From assembly GCA_944367565.1 (NCBI GenBank), contig CALVWR010000012.1, forward strand, positions 1 through 57,141: 57,141 nt of DNA, written 5' to 3'. The position numbers were made by a program, and so were the translations under genes. Each line of letters starts with the position of its first letter. The stretch's first letter is position 1. The notes beneath the pieces are model-generated. The model was not told the DNA's origin and did not search any database. It was given only the letters and a program-made list of their open reading frames with translations. Below are positions 17,836-26,349 of the stretch, in pieces. Origin of the DNA: an uncultured Clostridia bacterium. GTDB taxonomy: Bacteria; Bacillota; Clostridia; Christensenellales; Borkfalkiaceae.

Positions 17836-17953
17836 GCCGCGCATGATGTTTTGGGAAATAATATAGCCGTCACGTTCCCGCTAAGTTGCCGCGCGCGATG
17901 TTTTGGGAAATAATGTAGTCGTCACGTTTCGCTAAGTTGCCGCGCGCGTCACG
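17836..17953. repeat. Two-copy tandem repeat of about 52 bp plus partial third copy
   Basis: Unit 1 is 17836-17887 and unit 2 is 17888-17938, with only a few differences. Both begin GCCGCGC and share ATGTTTTGGGAAATAAT and GCTAAGTT. A truncated third unit starts at 17939. The repeat lies between the arg promoter region and the terminator of the next gene and has no coding potential. Confidence 0.8.
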
Positions 17954-18026
17954 AAACGCAACAAAGCGTTTCCGATTCTGTTATACGCCGAAACGATAAC
18001 AGCAAGGCGGTTCACCGCCCAATGCG

Positions 18027-18068
18027 AAAAAAACAAAGCGGCTGCCGCTTATCATGCAGACCGCTTTT
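18027..18068 (-). terminator. Terminator of the six-hairpin glycosidase gene
   Basis: AAAGCGGCTGC (18035-18045) pairs with GCAGACCGCTTT (18056-18067) apart from two bulged bases. On the minus strand the stem is followed by TTTGTTTTTTT, just downstream of the stop codon. Confidence 0.7.
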
Positions 18069-18079
18069 CCTTTGTCGGG

Positions 18080-19387
18080 TCATTCCGCAACATAGGCGGA
18101 AGACGTTATTTCCACCTTCGTTTTTCCGTTTACGATTTCCACGCACAGCCGCCCGCCGTCGGGCAGCGCGATGTTTTCCGCCGACAGCAAGCCTTGTTTT
18201 AACGCTTCACAGAGCAACGGCCTCACGCGGACGACGCGGCGCGCCGCGTCGATCGTAATACCGAAAATCGTTTCCGCGATCAATGTGATATACAGAGCCG
18301 CCGTCCATGCATAACGCTTCACGCCCTGTCCCGATCCGTCGAACGGCTGTAAAAACTCCGCGAAATTGCCGTCGAACTCCCTGACCGTACGGTAGGCAAG
18401 TTCCGCCGCAAGACGGGAATCATAGTACTTCAGCCCCTGCACGATCCCTTCGTTGAGCAGAATCCATACGCTGCCGCTCCAACTCGCATTATATTGATAT
18501 GCGCCCTCGGTCACGGTGAAGCGTTTATCGCTCTTCGCGGCGGAAAAAACGGGAAAGGTATTCCAACCGAATTCCTCGGACTGAAGTAAGCCGATCAGCC
18601 TTTCTGCCCGCTCTTTGGGCACAACCTTCTCCCGCAAAGGCATGAATGTAGACGCCATCAGAAAATCTTCCTGTCTTTTTTCCTTCAGAAGATAAGGATA
18701 ATACGCGCCTTTTTCTTCGTTCCACAGCCAACGGTTCACCGCGCGGATCAGTTCGCCGCGCAAGCGAAGAAATCTTTTTTTGTCTGCGCTTTTCCCGAGT
18801 CTGTCCGCCAACCCGGCGGCATTGCTCAGCCCCGCGATCACTTCTATATTCGTATCGACGGGCGCGTATTCTCCCGATCTGCCGAAATCGCCCGTTTTTC
18901 CCAGATACGGCACGAACGTTTCTTCAAATACCGCACTCAGAAGCCCCGTTTCCCGATCGCGGCGGTGCGTAATCCACCATTCGAGATAGCGCGCAATCAG
19001 ATGATAACACGCTTCCGTAAAGGAACGATCTTCGCTTTCCGAAGCAATGCGGAAGGCTACGCCGAACAATTTCGGCAGGGAACTGATCTCCTCCGCATAG
19101 CGGGAATCTGCGTCGTCCCCGTATAACGGAATCCGCCCGTCCGCTTTCTGTATCGCTATAAAATTTCTGATCCCGTTTTCCGCAAACAAACGGTTCTTCC
19201 AACGGTATCCCGCAAGCGCAAGGGATGAATCGATGTTCCACCAATTCGCTCCGTATGCTCCGCCGGGCGCAAAAAAAGGATAAAGAAAGCCCTTTGCCGG
19301 CTCCGCCTTACATTCTTCCAAAACGCCGAACGCTTCGGAAAAGGACGTGTCCTTTATCCCCTTCAGTCTGATTTTCGGAATACCCAT
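18080..19387 (-). CDS. MGH1/GH63-like (alpha/alpha)6-barrel glycosidase
   Basis: 435 aa, no signal peptide. Repeated helical hairpins with the features of trehalase/GH63-related glucosidases: NWWNIDSSLALAGYRW near residue 48, EYAPVDTNIEVI (about 170), FGWNTFPVF, QYNASWSGSVWILLN (about 305) and the C-terminal beta segment. Members of this fold (mannosyl-oligosaccharide glucosidase-like, MGH1) cleave alpha-glucosides or alpha-mannosides; the acidic residues of DTN and the later EFLQPFDGSG are candidates for catalysis. Specificity is not readable. GGGGAG precedes the ATG. It follows pfkB by 63 nt with a hairpin between, so partial read-through is possible. Confidence 0.75.
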   Translation of the reverse strand: MGIPKIRLKGIKDTSFSEAFGVLEECKAEPAKGFLYPFFAPGGAYGANWWNIDSSLALAGYRWKNRLFAENGIRNFIAIQKADGRIPLYGDDADSRYAEEISSLPKLFGVAFRIASESEDRSFTEACYHLIARYLEWWITHRRDRETGLLSAVFEETFVPYLGKTGDFGRSGEYAPVDTNIEVIAGLSNAAGLADRLGKSADKKRFLRLRGELIRAVNRWLWNEEKGAYYPYLLKEKRQEDFLMASTFMPLREKVVPKERAERLIGLLQSEEFGWNTFPVFSAAKSDKRFTVTEGAYQYNASWSGSVWILLNEGIVQGLKYYDSRLAAELAYRTVREFDGNFAEFLQPFDGSGQGVKRYAWTAALYITLIAETIFGITIDAARRVVRVRPLLCEALKQGLLSAENIALPDGGRLCVEIVNGKTKVEITSSAYVAE

Positions 19388-19415
19388 GCTCTCCCCTGCC
19401 CGCCATAAAAATTTT

Positions 19416-19443
19416 CGGGCAAAAACGACAGCGTTTTTGCCCG
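19416..19443 (-). terminator. Hairpin after pfkB, probable terminator
   Basis: CGGGCAAAAACG (19416-19427) pairs perfectly with CGTTTTTGCCCG (19432-19443). On the minus strand it is followed by AAAATTTTT, a weak U-tract. It lies 8 nt after the pfkB stop. Confidence 0.6.
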
Positions 19444-19450
19444 ATTCCCA

Positions 19451-20374
19451 TCAGATCGCCTCTACATAAATTTTGCTATAGATCTCTTCGTATTTGTCTT
19501 TGTAAAACAAATTCGTGCCGCTCGTTGTGATCGCCGCCGTACCCGCCGCGACGGAACAACGCAAAATTTCTTCCATATCCGCGCCCTTTTCCAACTGAAC
19601 GCAGGCTGCCGCAACCATGGAATCGCCCGCGCCCACCGTGGAATTGACGGCGACGTTCGCACTCTTACAGTAAAAATTCCTTATCCCGTCGGTGAGGATC
19701 GCCCCCTCGCTCCCGAGAGATACAAGCACCATCTGCACGCCTTTGTTCAGAAGTGTATAACTCGCGCGCAGAATATCGTTCTTCGACAGCAGCGATTCCC
19801 CCGTAATATGCTCCAGCTCCGTCAGGTTCGGTTTTACCATATACAGATTTTCCTTGATCGCCCATTCCAGGTTTGACTTCTCCGTATCCACGACCTTTTT
19901 TACGCGGTCGGGGATCACTTTCAAAACCTCTCCGTAAAATGACGCCGATACACCTTTCGGCAAACTTCCGCTCATTACAGCAATATCGCAATCGCAAGAC
20001 AACTTTTTTACGAGCTCGATCAGCTCCGCCTGTTTTTCTACGCTTACTTCGTCGCCTTTATCGTTGATTTCCGTAAGCATGGAACGTTTATCGATGATCT
20101 TGTAATTCACCCGAACGCTGCCGCTGTTCCAGACGAACTGATGTTTGACGCCTTCCTTTTCCAGCGTCTGTTCAAACATCTTTCCGTTATTTTCAAACAT
20201 GAATCCCGTGGCAAAACTCTTTTCTTTCAGCCTTGCCACGCCCATCGCTACGTTCAGCGCCTTGCCCGAATACGTTTCCACTTTGTTGCTGATGCGATTC
20301 AGCTTCCCCACGTTGAGCGCATCCAGCTCTATCGTACAGTCCATGCTCGGATTCGGACATATCGTCAATATCAT
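19451..20374 (-). CDS. pfkB: PfkB-family sugar-phosphate kinase (1-phosphofructokinase / tagatose-6-phosphate kinase type)
   Basis: 307 aa. ATP-dependent kinase of the FruK/LacC group: N-terminal NPSMDCTIEL, the GKALNVAMG substrate-binding motif (about 38-46), and the C-terminal anion-hole/catalytic motif NSTVGAGDSMVAA with the base Asp (about 250). Likely phosphorylates fructose-1-phosphate or a similar sugar phosphate. No PTS genes or FruR regulator are adjacent, so the substrate is uncertain. It follows the EF-G-like gene by 18 nt, with GAGG upstream of the ATG, so the two share a transcript. Confidence 0.88.
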   Translation of the reverse strand: MILTICPNPSMDCTIELDALNVGKLNRISNKVETYSGKALNVAMGVARLKEKSFATGFMFENNGKMFEQTLEKEGVKHQFVWNSGSVRVNYKIIDKRSMLTEINDKGDEVSVEKQAELIELVKKLSCDCDIAVMSGSLPKGVSASFYGEVLKVIPDRVKKVVDTEKSNLEWAIKENLYMVKPNLTELEHITGESLLSKNDILRASYTLLNKGVQMVLVSLGSEGAILTDGIRNFYCKSANVAVNSTVGAGDSMVAAACVQLEKGADMEEILRCSVAAGTAAITTSGTNLFYKDKYEEIYSKIYVEAI

Positions 20375-20392
20375 GTCTTATTACCTCTTCCG

Positions 20393-22465
20393 CTATTTAT
20401 TGGCTCCCGCTTCCTTCGCTTCTTTGATTATCTTTTCCTGCATGGGCACGGGAACTTCTTCGTAATGCGAAAATTCACTCTCAAAACGACCTCTGCCCTG
20501 CGTCATGCTGCGCAGATCCGTGGCGTACCGCCCCATATCCGCCAAGGGAACTTCCGCGTTGATTACCTGCTTTTCGTCGATCAGATCCATGCCGAGAATC
20601 CTTCCGCGACGCTTGTTCATGTCTCCCAGAATATCGCCCATGTAGCTTTCCGGCACGATTACCTTCACCCGATAAATCGGTTCCAGCAATACGGGCTTCG
20701 CTTTCATACAGCCTTCCTCATACGCCAGCTTCGCCGCAGAGACAAATGCCACTTCCTTGGAATCCACAGGATGATATTTTCCGTCAAACAGCGTACATTT
20801 GAGATTCGTCATCGGATATCCCGCCAGCACACCCTTTTTGATCGCTTCCCTTAACCCCTTTTCTACCGCCGGTATAAACTGCCGCGGCACCGCGCCGCCG
20901 ACTACGGCATCCACGAATTCGAATTCTCCGTCCGCCGCGCCCGGCTCAAACCGGATGTTGACTACGCCGAACTGCCCTGCGCCGCCCGACTGCTTCTTGT
21001 GTTTGCCTTCCGCTTCCGCAGACGAGCGGATCGTTTCTCTGTAAGGAATTTTCGGATCGGTCAGCACGACGTCGCACCCGAACTTGCTCTTCAGCTTCTT
21101 ACAGAGCACTTCCAGCTGCGTCTCGCCCTGTCCCCGGATGACCATTTCGCCCGTCTCTTTCTCTTTTTCCACTTTGAACGTGTAATCTTCTTCCGCCAGA
21201 CGGTTCAGTCCCTGGAATATTTTATCTTCATCGCCGCTCTTCCCCGCATAGATCGCCATGGTCAGCACCGGCTTCGGAAACGCGATCGCTTTGAATTTCA
21301 CTTTCTTGTTCTCGTCGCATAACGTGTCGCCCGTATTCGTCGCATTGAGTTTGCTCACCGCGCCGATATCTCCCGCGACCAGCTCGTCAACCGTTTCCTG
21401 CTTCTTTCCTTTCAGAACGTAAAGCTGATTGATCCGCTCCTTTTCGCCCGTGGTCATGTTGACAACCGTCGTCCCCGCCTTTAAGGTGCCCGAAAAAATC
21501 TTCAGCAGATTCAGCTTCCCGACAAACGGATCCACCGTAGTCTTGAATACCTGCGCGGCAAAGGCGCCGTTTGCATCGCACTTCACTTCGACTTCCGATC
21601 CGTCTTCCGCCGTCGCCTTTTCCGCCGGCAGTTCGTCCGGCGAAGGCATCAGGTCGACGATCTCTTCCATCAGGTTGATCACGCCCATGTTCTGCAACGC
21701 GCTGCCGCCCATCACCGGAATGCAATCCCCCGCGGCAATCCCGATCTTGATCCCCGTGATAATATCGTCGTTCGGCAACGTTCCTTCCGAAAAATATTTG
21801 TCCAGCAGTTCGTCGGAATTCTCCGCCGCCGCTTCAATCAGCCCGTTCTTGATCGCCTGAACGCTGCCTGCCATTCCTTCCGGCACGGGGATCGATACCC
21901 TGCCCCCTTTCGTGAACTCATACGCTTTGCTCGATATGATGCTGACGTATCCCTTCATCTTGCCGCCTTCCATGATCGGCGCGTGCATCGTTGCGATCCT
22001 TCTTCCGTATTTTGCGCGAAACGCTTCCACCGTAGAAACAAAATTCGCGTTTTCCTTGTCGATCCCGTTGATAAAGATGATCAGCGGCTTCTTGTTCCGC
22101 AGACAGTAATCCACCATCTTTTCCGCGCCCACGCTCACCGCGCCGCTCGCATCCGCAACCAGCACCGCTCCGTTCGCCGCGCGCATCGCTTCTTCCACTT
22201 CCCCTTCAAAATCATAAAATCCGGGCACGTCGATTATGTTGATCTTCGTATCCCGCCACATCGTGTATGCCACCGATAGCGAAATGGAAATCTTTTTGGC
22301 GATCTCCTGCTCATCATAATCCATTACCGTGTTGCCGTCCGCAGTGCGCCCCAGCCGGTCTATGGTCTTGCCGTTGAAAAGCATGGCTTCCGCCAAAGAC
22401 GTTTTCCCCTCTCCGCTGTGCCCTACAATTGCGATGTTCCTGATTTTTGTGGTCAAATTGCTCAT
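20393..22465 (-). CDS. Elongation factor G-like GTPase (non-canonical EF-G paralogue)
   Basis: 690 aa with the full EF-G domain layout (G domain, II, III, IV, V). It belongs to the divergent EF-G-like group: the P-loop is GHSGEGKTS (15-23) in place of AHIDAGKTT, with DVPGFYDF as G3 and NGIDKENA as G4. Domain IV retains GAVPRQFIPAVEKGLREA, and domain V retains EPIYRVKVIVPESYMGDILGDMNKRRGRI. Such paralogues occur beside normal fusA in many Clostridia and Actinobacteria; their exact ribosomal role is not settled. The SD is AAGGGAAGG. The true fusA is not in this window. Confidence 0.9.
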   Translation of the reverse strand: MSNLTTKIRNIAIVGHSGEGKTSLAEAMLFNGKTIDRLGRTADGNTVMDYDEQEIAKKISISLSVAYTMWRDTKINIIDVPGFYDFEGEVEEAMRAANGAVLVADASGAVSVGAEKMVDYCLRNKKPLIIFINGIDKENANFVSTVEAFRAKYGRRIATMHAPIMEGGKMKGYVSIISSKAYEFTKGGRVSIPVPEGMAGSVQAIKNGLIEAAAENSDELLDKYFSEGTLPNDDIITGIKIGIAAGDCIPVMGGSALQNMGVINLMEEIVDLMPSPDELPAEKATAEDGSEVEVKCDANGAFAAQVFKTTVDPFVGKLNLLKIFSGTLKAGTTVVNMTTGEKERINQLYVLKGKKQETVDELVAGDIGAVSKLNATNTGDTLCDENKKVKFKAIAFPKPVLTMAIYAGKSGDEDKIFQGLNRLAEEDYTFKVEKEKETGEMVIRGQGETQLEVLCKKLKSKFGCDVVLTDPKIPYRETIRSSAEAEGKHKKQSGGAGQFGVVNIRFEPGAADGEFEFVDAVVGGAVPRQFIPAVEKGLREAIKKGVLAGYPMTNLKCTLFDGKYHPVDSKEVAFVSAAKLAYEEGCMKAKPVLLEPIYRVKVIVPESYMGDILGDMNKRRGRILGMDLIDEKQVINAEVPLADMGRYATDLRSMTQGRGRFESEFSHYEEVPVPMQEKIIKEAKEAGANK

Positions 22466-22533
22466 GTTGTCTTCCCTTCCCTTAATCCATATTGCGATGC
22501 ATCCGGAATCTCTTCCCGCGCCCCGTCCTTTAT

Positions 22534-22562
22534 ATTATACAGGATGAATACCGATTTTTCAA
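22534..22562 (-). promoter_or_regulatory. Sigma-A promoter of the EF-G-like gene and pfkB
   Basis: On the minus strand, TTGAAA (22557-22562), 17 bp, TATAAT (22534-22539). Confidence 0.7.
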
Positions 22563-22606
22563 TACCCATTTGAAAATTTCTTCTCGCTTTTTGTAAAATT
22601 CTTTTC

Positions 22607-22638
22607 TGAAACAAAAAAAGCGGGATATACCCGCTTTT
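22607..22638 (-). terminator. Terminator of the exonuclease-BRCT gene
   Basis: AAAAGCGGG (22616-22624) pairs with CCCGCTTTT (22630-22638), with seven T following on the minus strand. Confidence 0.85.
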
Positions 22639-22667
22639 GATTCTTTACGCTCGTCGATCGTCTTTTT

Positions 22668-23786
22668 TCAGTACTTTTCCCGCTCCTCCTTTCCGACGCG
22701 ATCTTCTCCGTTCGACGCCGTTTTCCTCTTTTCCGCTTTCTGCGCCCGCGTCCTGTTCTGTCTGTTTTCCGCCTTTTCCCGCGCATGCTTCACAAGAACC
22801 GCCACGTCGTCGAACTCGATCTGCTCCACTTCCCCCAAACTTTCCGTAAATTCCGCCTCTCCCACAATCTTGACGCGCTGACCGGCACGCATCAGCCGTT
22901 TCAACTTCTTCAGCCGTACATCCCCTTCGCTTCCGCTCGCCACATACAGATTCGCAGACGTCAGATCTCCCGTATAGCTTCCGCCGAGATCGTAAATCCG
23001 CTTGATCAATCTCCGCGCTCTCAGAATATCGTCTTTCTCCATCTCGTTATTGAAGCAGATCCTCTTCCCCCGCAAAATTCCCTGCCCGCGCGGCCGCGCC
23101 TTCATCTCTTTTAAAAATTCATGCAGTAATATCCCGCTCTGCGTTTTGCTTCTCTTCAGTCCTTTCCGGTTGTAGATCTGCGCCAGAGAATACATCCCTT
23201 TGACCCCGTCTTTTGCATTGATTCCGGGGACGATCTCATAATATTCTCTCAGCTCTTTTGCATCCTTCCCGCATACCTCGCACAGCTTTTTAAACAGCAT
23301 CAGCGTCGCATAAGCGTCGTCGTCCGACTTGTGTTCCAGAAATTCAATCCCGTATTTTTCTCCCAGCCGGCTCAATCCCATCCCTTTATTCTCTTCATCT
23401 ATGTACCCCGCAAGCATCTGCACGTCGATAAACCGGTATGCGATCAGAGGCAAACGGAATGCCTGACAGGCGTTATTCAGATATCTCACATCGTTCCCCA
23501 CGGCAAAACCGATGCAGAGGTCCGCTTTCAGAAAAAGCCTTTTTATATCGTTATATACTTTAGAAAAACGCGGCGATTTGCGGAATTCCTCCTCTTCATA
23601 AGCGAGTTTGATCCTCGCTTCCTCACCCTTTCTGCCGAGACGGAATTTCTTCGGCAACGGATTCACCAGTATGTCCTCCTTTTCTTCCACCTCGAAATTT
23701 TCCGCCATACAATATCCGAAACTGCAAAGACTTGCATCCGACGGACTTCCCGTGCAACTCTCTATATCGAAAGATAAGATCTTCAT
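22668..23786 (-). CDS. DnaQ-like 3'-5' exonuclease with C-terminal BRCT domain
   Basis: 372 aa. The N-terminal DEDDh-type exonuclease fold (about 1-180) has motif I FDIES (D7, E9), motif II GFAVGNDVRYLNN and motif III HKSDDDAYAT. After a linker comes a BRCT-like domain (about 255-345: GKRICFNNEMEKDD, GGSYTGDLTSANLYVASG). The tail is basic (KHAREKAENRQNRTRAQKAEKRK). The domain pair resembles the epsilon-like exonuclease/BRCT proteins of Firmicutes; a role in DNA repair or RNA trimming is inferred. The start at 23786, 9 codons into the longest frame, is fixed by GGAG and by the position of motif I. Confidence 0.83.
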   Translation of the reverse strand: MKILSFDIESCTGSPSDASLCSFGYCMAENFEVEEKEDILVNPLPKKFRLGRKGEEARIKLAYEEEEFRKSPRFSKVYNDIKRLFLKADLCIGFAVGNDVRYLNNACQAFRLPLIAYRFIDVQMLAGYIDEENKGMGLSRLGEKYGIEFLEHKSDDDAYATLMLFKKLCEVCGKDAKELREYYEIVPGINAKDGVKGMYSLAQIYNRKGLKRSKTQSGILLHEFLKEMKARPRGQGILRGKRICFNNEMEKDDILRARRLIKRIYDLGGSYTGDLTSANLYVASGSEGDVRLKKLKRLMRAGQRVKIVGEAEFTESLGEVEQIEFDDVAVLVKHAREKAENRQNRTRAQKAEKRKTASNGEDRVGKEEREKY

Positions 23787-23840
23787 ACCCGCTCCGTTTT
23801 TCCTTTTGCGCAAAACGCTCTTTCCGCTGTATTCCGTTAT

Positions 23841-23869
23841 AGTATATCATCTGTTTGCGTTTTCGTCAA
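23841..23869 (-). promoter_or_regulatory. Sigma-A promoter of the exonuclease-BRCT gene
   Basis: On the minus strand, TTGACG (23864-23869), 17 bp, TATACT (23841-23846). The leader is about 45 nt. Confidence 0.75.
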
Positions 23870-23890
23870 GTATCGGCGCATTTCCTCTTT

Positions 23891-25282
23891 TTACAGAAAC
23901 GGCGCCAGAATTTTTAACGCGCGGCCCGCGATACCCGGCGCGTAAGCCGCATATTCCGACGCTCCGCTCAACACGTCTTTTTCCGCCTCCGCCGCCAACT
24001 TTCTGCTCTTTCCGAAAACTCCGATCTCATAATGAAGATATAAACTTCTGTAATCCATGTTTCCCGATCCGCAAAGCAGATATTTTCCGTCGATCACCGT
24101 GTTCTTTACATGGATGAATCCCGCGTTGAATTTCAATACGTTCACCCCGTGTTCTTTCAGTTTTTCCGCAATCGTGAGCGTCACTTCGTACACCGCGCGC
24201 TTATCCGGAATCCCCGGAATCACAATCCGCACGTTCACGCCGCGTTCCGCCGCCGAAATCAACGCATCCGTGATCCCTTCGTCCGGGATCAGATACGGCG
24301 TGGATATCGTCACGCTTCTCTTCGCGTTGTATATCGCCGTCTTATATACTTCCGCAAGATGGCTTTCTTCTCCCGTCGGCACCGAATAAAACGCGTTCAG
24401 AAATTCATCTTCCTCATACGTCTCTTCTTCATGACGGTAATACGGTTCGGCGCTCACCTTCTTTCCGTGCCGGAAATTGTATGCGGAAAAAAACGCTTCC
24501 GTAACGCCGTCCACCGCTCCTCCCGAAAATCGGATGCCTCCGTCTTTCCAGACGCCGAACCGCTCGCTCTTCGCAACATATTCGTCCCCTACGTTCACGC
24601 CGCCCACATAGGCGATCTTTCCGTCGATCACCGCGCACTTGCCGTGATTTCTGCGGTTGATCGCGCCGCTCAGAACCCATCCGATCTTGTTGAATACCCG
24701 ATATTCAACCCGATTTTTTTCACAAAGCATTCTGATCTTCTTCTCCGACCGGAACGCACCGAATGCGTCGAAACAGAATTTTACCTTGACGCCGCGTCCG
24801 GCGCATCCGCCCAATGCGCTGAATAATTCATGCAACAATTCCCCCTCTTTTACAATGTAAAACTGCAGTAAAACAAACTTCTTCGCCCCGCGGATGTCTT
24901 TCAGCAGCATTTCGAAAAATTTTTTTCCGCTGTTTAAATACTGCGCTCCTTCCGCCGTTCCGCATTTTCCCCCCAGTTTGAAAGACGCGTAATTGCCCGC
25001 CTTCGTTCCGTCCTGCTTTTTCTTCGGATTCGACTTCTTCGCCCGTCCGCCCGTTCTCAGAATCAGGTAGATCAGGATTCCCGGCAACGGAAACGCGCTC
25101 AGCAACAACGCGTATAACGTCTTATACGTCGCGTTCATGCCGCTGTCGAGAATGTAGGCGCACAGAAGCATCCCCGCTCCGCGAAACAACAACGCAAGCC
25201 AGATCCAGTGCGACAGCCACACCGACAGCGCGGCGATCGCCGCCAACTGCAATGCCGCCACGACCAATGAGATTGTCTTCAT
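23891..25282 (-). CDS. cls: Cardiolipin synthase
   Basis: 463 aa. Makes cardiolipin from two phosphatidylglycerols at the membrane. Two N-terminal hydrophobic segments (about 4-42 and 57-76) precede two phospholipase-D domains, each with an HKD motif: NHGKCAVIDG and FIHVKNTVIDGKYLLCGSGNMD. The true start is the ATG at 25282, which has AGGAGG upstream and overlaps the vanW stop by 4 nt (ATGA). The longer frame upstream is an out-of-frame reading of vanW. Confidence 0.93.
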   Translation of the reverse strand: MKTISLVVAALQLAAIAALSVWLSHWIWLALLFRGAGMLLCAYILDSGMNATYKTLYALLLSAFPLPGILIYLILRTGGRAKKSNPKKKQDGTKAGNYASFKLGGKCGTAEGAQYLNSGKKFFEMLLKDIRGAKKFVLLQFYIVKEGELLHELFSALGGCAGRGVKVKFCFDAFGAFRSEKKIRMLCEKNRVEYRVFNKIGWVLSGAINRRNHGKCAVIDGKIAYVGGVNVGDEYVAKSERFGVWKDGGIRFSGGAVDGVTEAFFSAYNFRHGKKVSAEPYYRHEEETYEEDEFLNAFYSVPTGEESHLAEVYKTAIYNAKRSVTISTPYLIPDEGITDALISAAERGVNVRIVIPGIPDKRAVYEVTLTIAEKLKEHGVNVLKFNAGFIHVKNTVIDGKYLLCGSGNMDYRSLYLHYEIGVFGKSRKLAAEAEKDVLSGASEYAAYAPGIAGRALKILAPFL

Positions 25283-26154
25283 GCCGTCTTTTCCTCCTGC
25301 GGCGTTTCCTCCGCCCCGATCGGCTCCCGTTCGCATCCGACCGGCTCCGCGGTCCCCTCCACGACAACGCTGTCTACCGGCAGATAACTGTCTTTCCTCA
25401 CGCGTTTCTTTTCGATCAGCTTTCCGCTTTCCGAATACCGCAGAACATAGCTTTCGCTCCGGACCCCCGCCTTTCCGTACCGCAGAATCATGCGTTCGCC
25501 CTTCGGCAGTTCCGGATACTTTCCTTCCGTATCGATCAAAATCGTCTCGCCCGGCGCCGTCTCCCCGACGATCTTGCTCATCAGCTCTATCCTGCCTTCC
25601 ATTTTTTCCCCGTAAACCTGTACCGTCAGCGTTTTTCCGTCCGCTTTCGTCTTCAGATAAACCGGATTTTTTGTCACATTCACAAACCGAAGATCGGCGA
25701 AATAATAATTGACCATCGCATCCGCGCCCGGTTTGACATATCCTACCTGCAAACTGTGCGGATGATATTCCGTTATGCGCATCCCGGCGCACAGCGCGGC
25801 ATTGTACAGCGTTGTCGACACCTGACATACCCCGCCGCCGATTCCTTCCGTGAATTTCCCGTTGACGATGATCTTCGCTTCCTTGTATCCCCGCGCCGCG
25901 CTTCTTTCGCCTACGCGCGCGTTAAAAGAAAACTCTTCTCCCGGCGCGATCAGCGCATGATCCAGAGCCTTAGCCGCCAGCGCTATGTTGTGTTTGCGCT
26001 CCTCTCCCGATGTGGAATATCCCGTGGAAAATTCCGCCCGCAGCTCCAAGGGCTTCGGCTCCAGCCCGTAAAAAGGCATGGCGGACGCCTTCCCGATCCC
26101 CGCCTGCAAAAGCAGAAAAACTGCGAAAATGATCGCAAAATATCGTTTTTTCAT
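25279..26154 (-). CDS. VanW family protein with signal peptide
   Basis: 291 aa. An N-terminal signal peptide or anchor (about 1-25) is followed by the VanW domain (about 50-170: GEEFSFNARVGERSAARGYKEA, GIGGGVCQVSTTLYNAAL, HPHSLQVGYVKPGADAMVNY) and a C-terminal beta-rich region resembling a G5 domain (KGERMILRYGK...VRKDSYLP). The protein is probably at the outside of the membrane; VanW is named after vancomycin-resistance clusters but its function is not established. It is co-transcribed with cls, which suggests a cell-envelope role. The Shine-Dalgarno is weak. Confidence 0.88.
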   Translation of the reverse strand: MKKRYFAIIFAVFLLLQAGIGKASAMPFYGLEPKPLELRAEFSTGYSTSGEERKHNIALAAKALDHALIAPGEEFSFNARVGERSAARGYKEAKIIVNGKFTEGIGGGVCQVSTTLYNAALCAGMRITEYHPHSLQVGYVKPGADAMVNYYFADLRFVNVTKNPVYLKTKADGKTLTVQVYGEKMEGRIELMSKIVGETAPGETILIDTEGKYPELPKGERMILRYGKAGVRSESYVLRYSESGKLIEKKRVRKDSYLPVDSVVVEGTAEPVGCEREPIGAEETPQEEKTA

Positions 26155-26234
26155 ATCCTAAGTATGCCGAATTCCCGTCAAAGTATGCATTGCGTACGGC
26201 CGCATTAAATTTTACAATTTTTCTATGCATAATC

Positions 26235-26263
26235 TTTACTTTTATCCTCCTCTGTGATATAAT
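26235..26263 (+). promoter_or_regulatory. Sigma-A promoter of the O-antigen-ligase-like gene
   Basis: TTTACT (26235-26240), 17 bp, TATAAT (26258-26263). The leader is about 80 nt and contains a GC-rich CGCCGCCGCGGCGG stretch before GAGG. Confidence 0.65.
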
Positions 26264-26349
26264 ATTTTTATAGTTTACTGCCGTTCGGCCGCATCCCCTT
26301 CGGTTGAGCCCGAACGTTTTTCGCCGCCGCGGCGGATCATGAGGATCGC

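Noticed and set aside
17836-17953. CRISPR array
   Set aside because: The units are directly adjacent with no unique spacers and only two copies.
25283-25828. N-terminal extension of the cardiolipin synthase gene
   Set aside because: The extension is vanW read in another frame. A perfect AGGAGG and the ATGA overlap fix the start at 25282.
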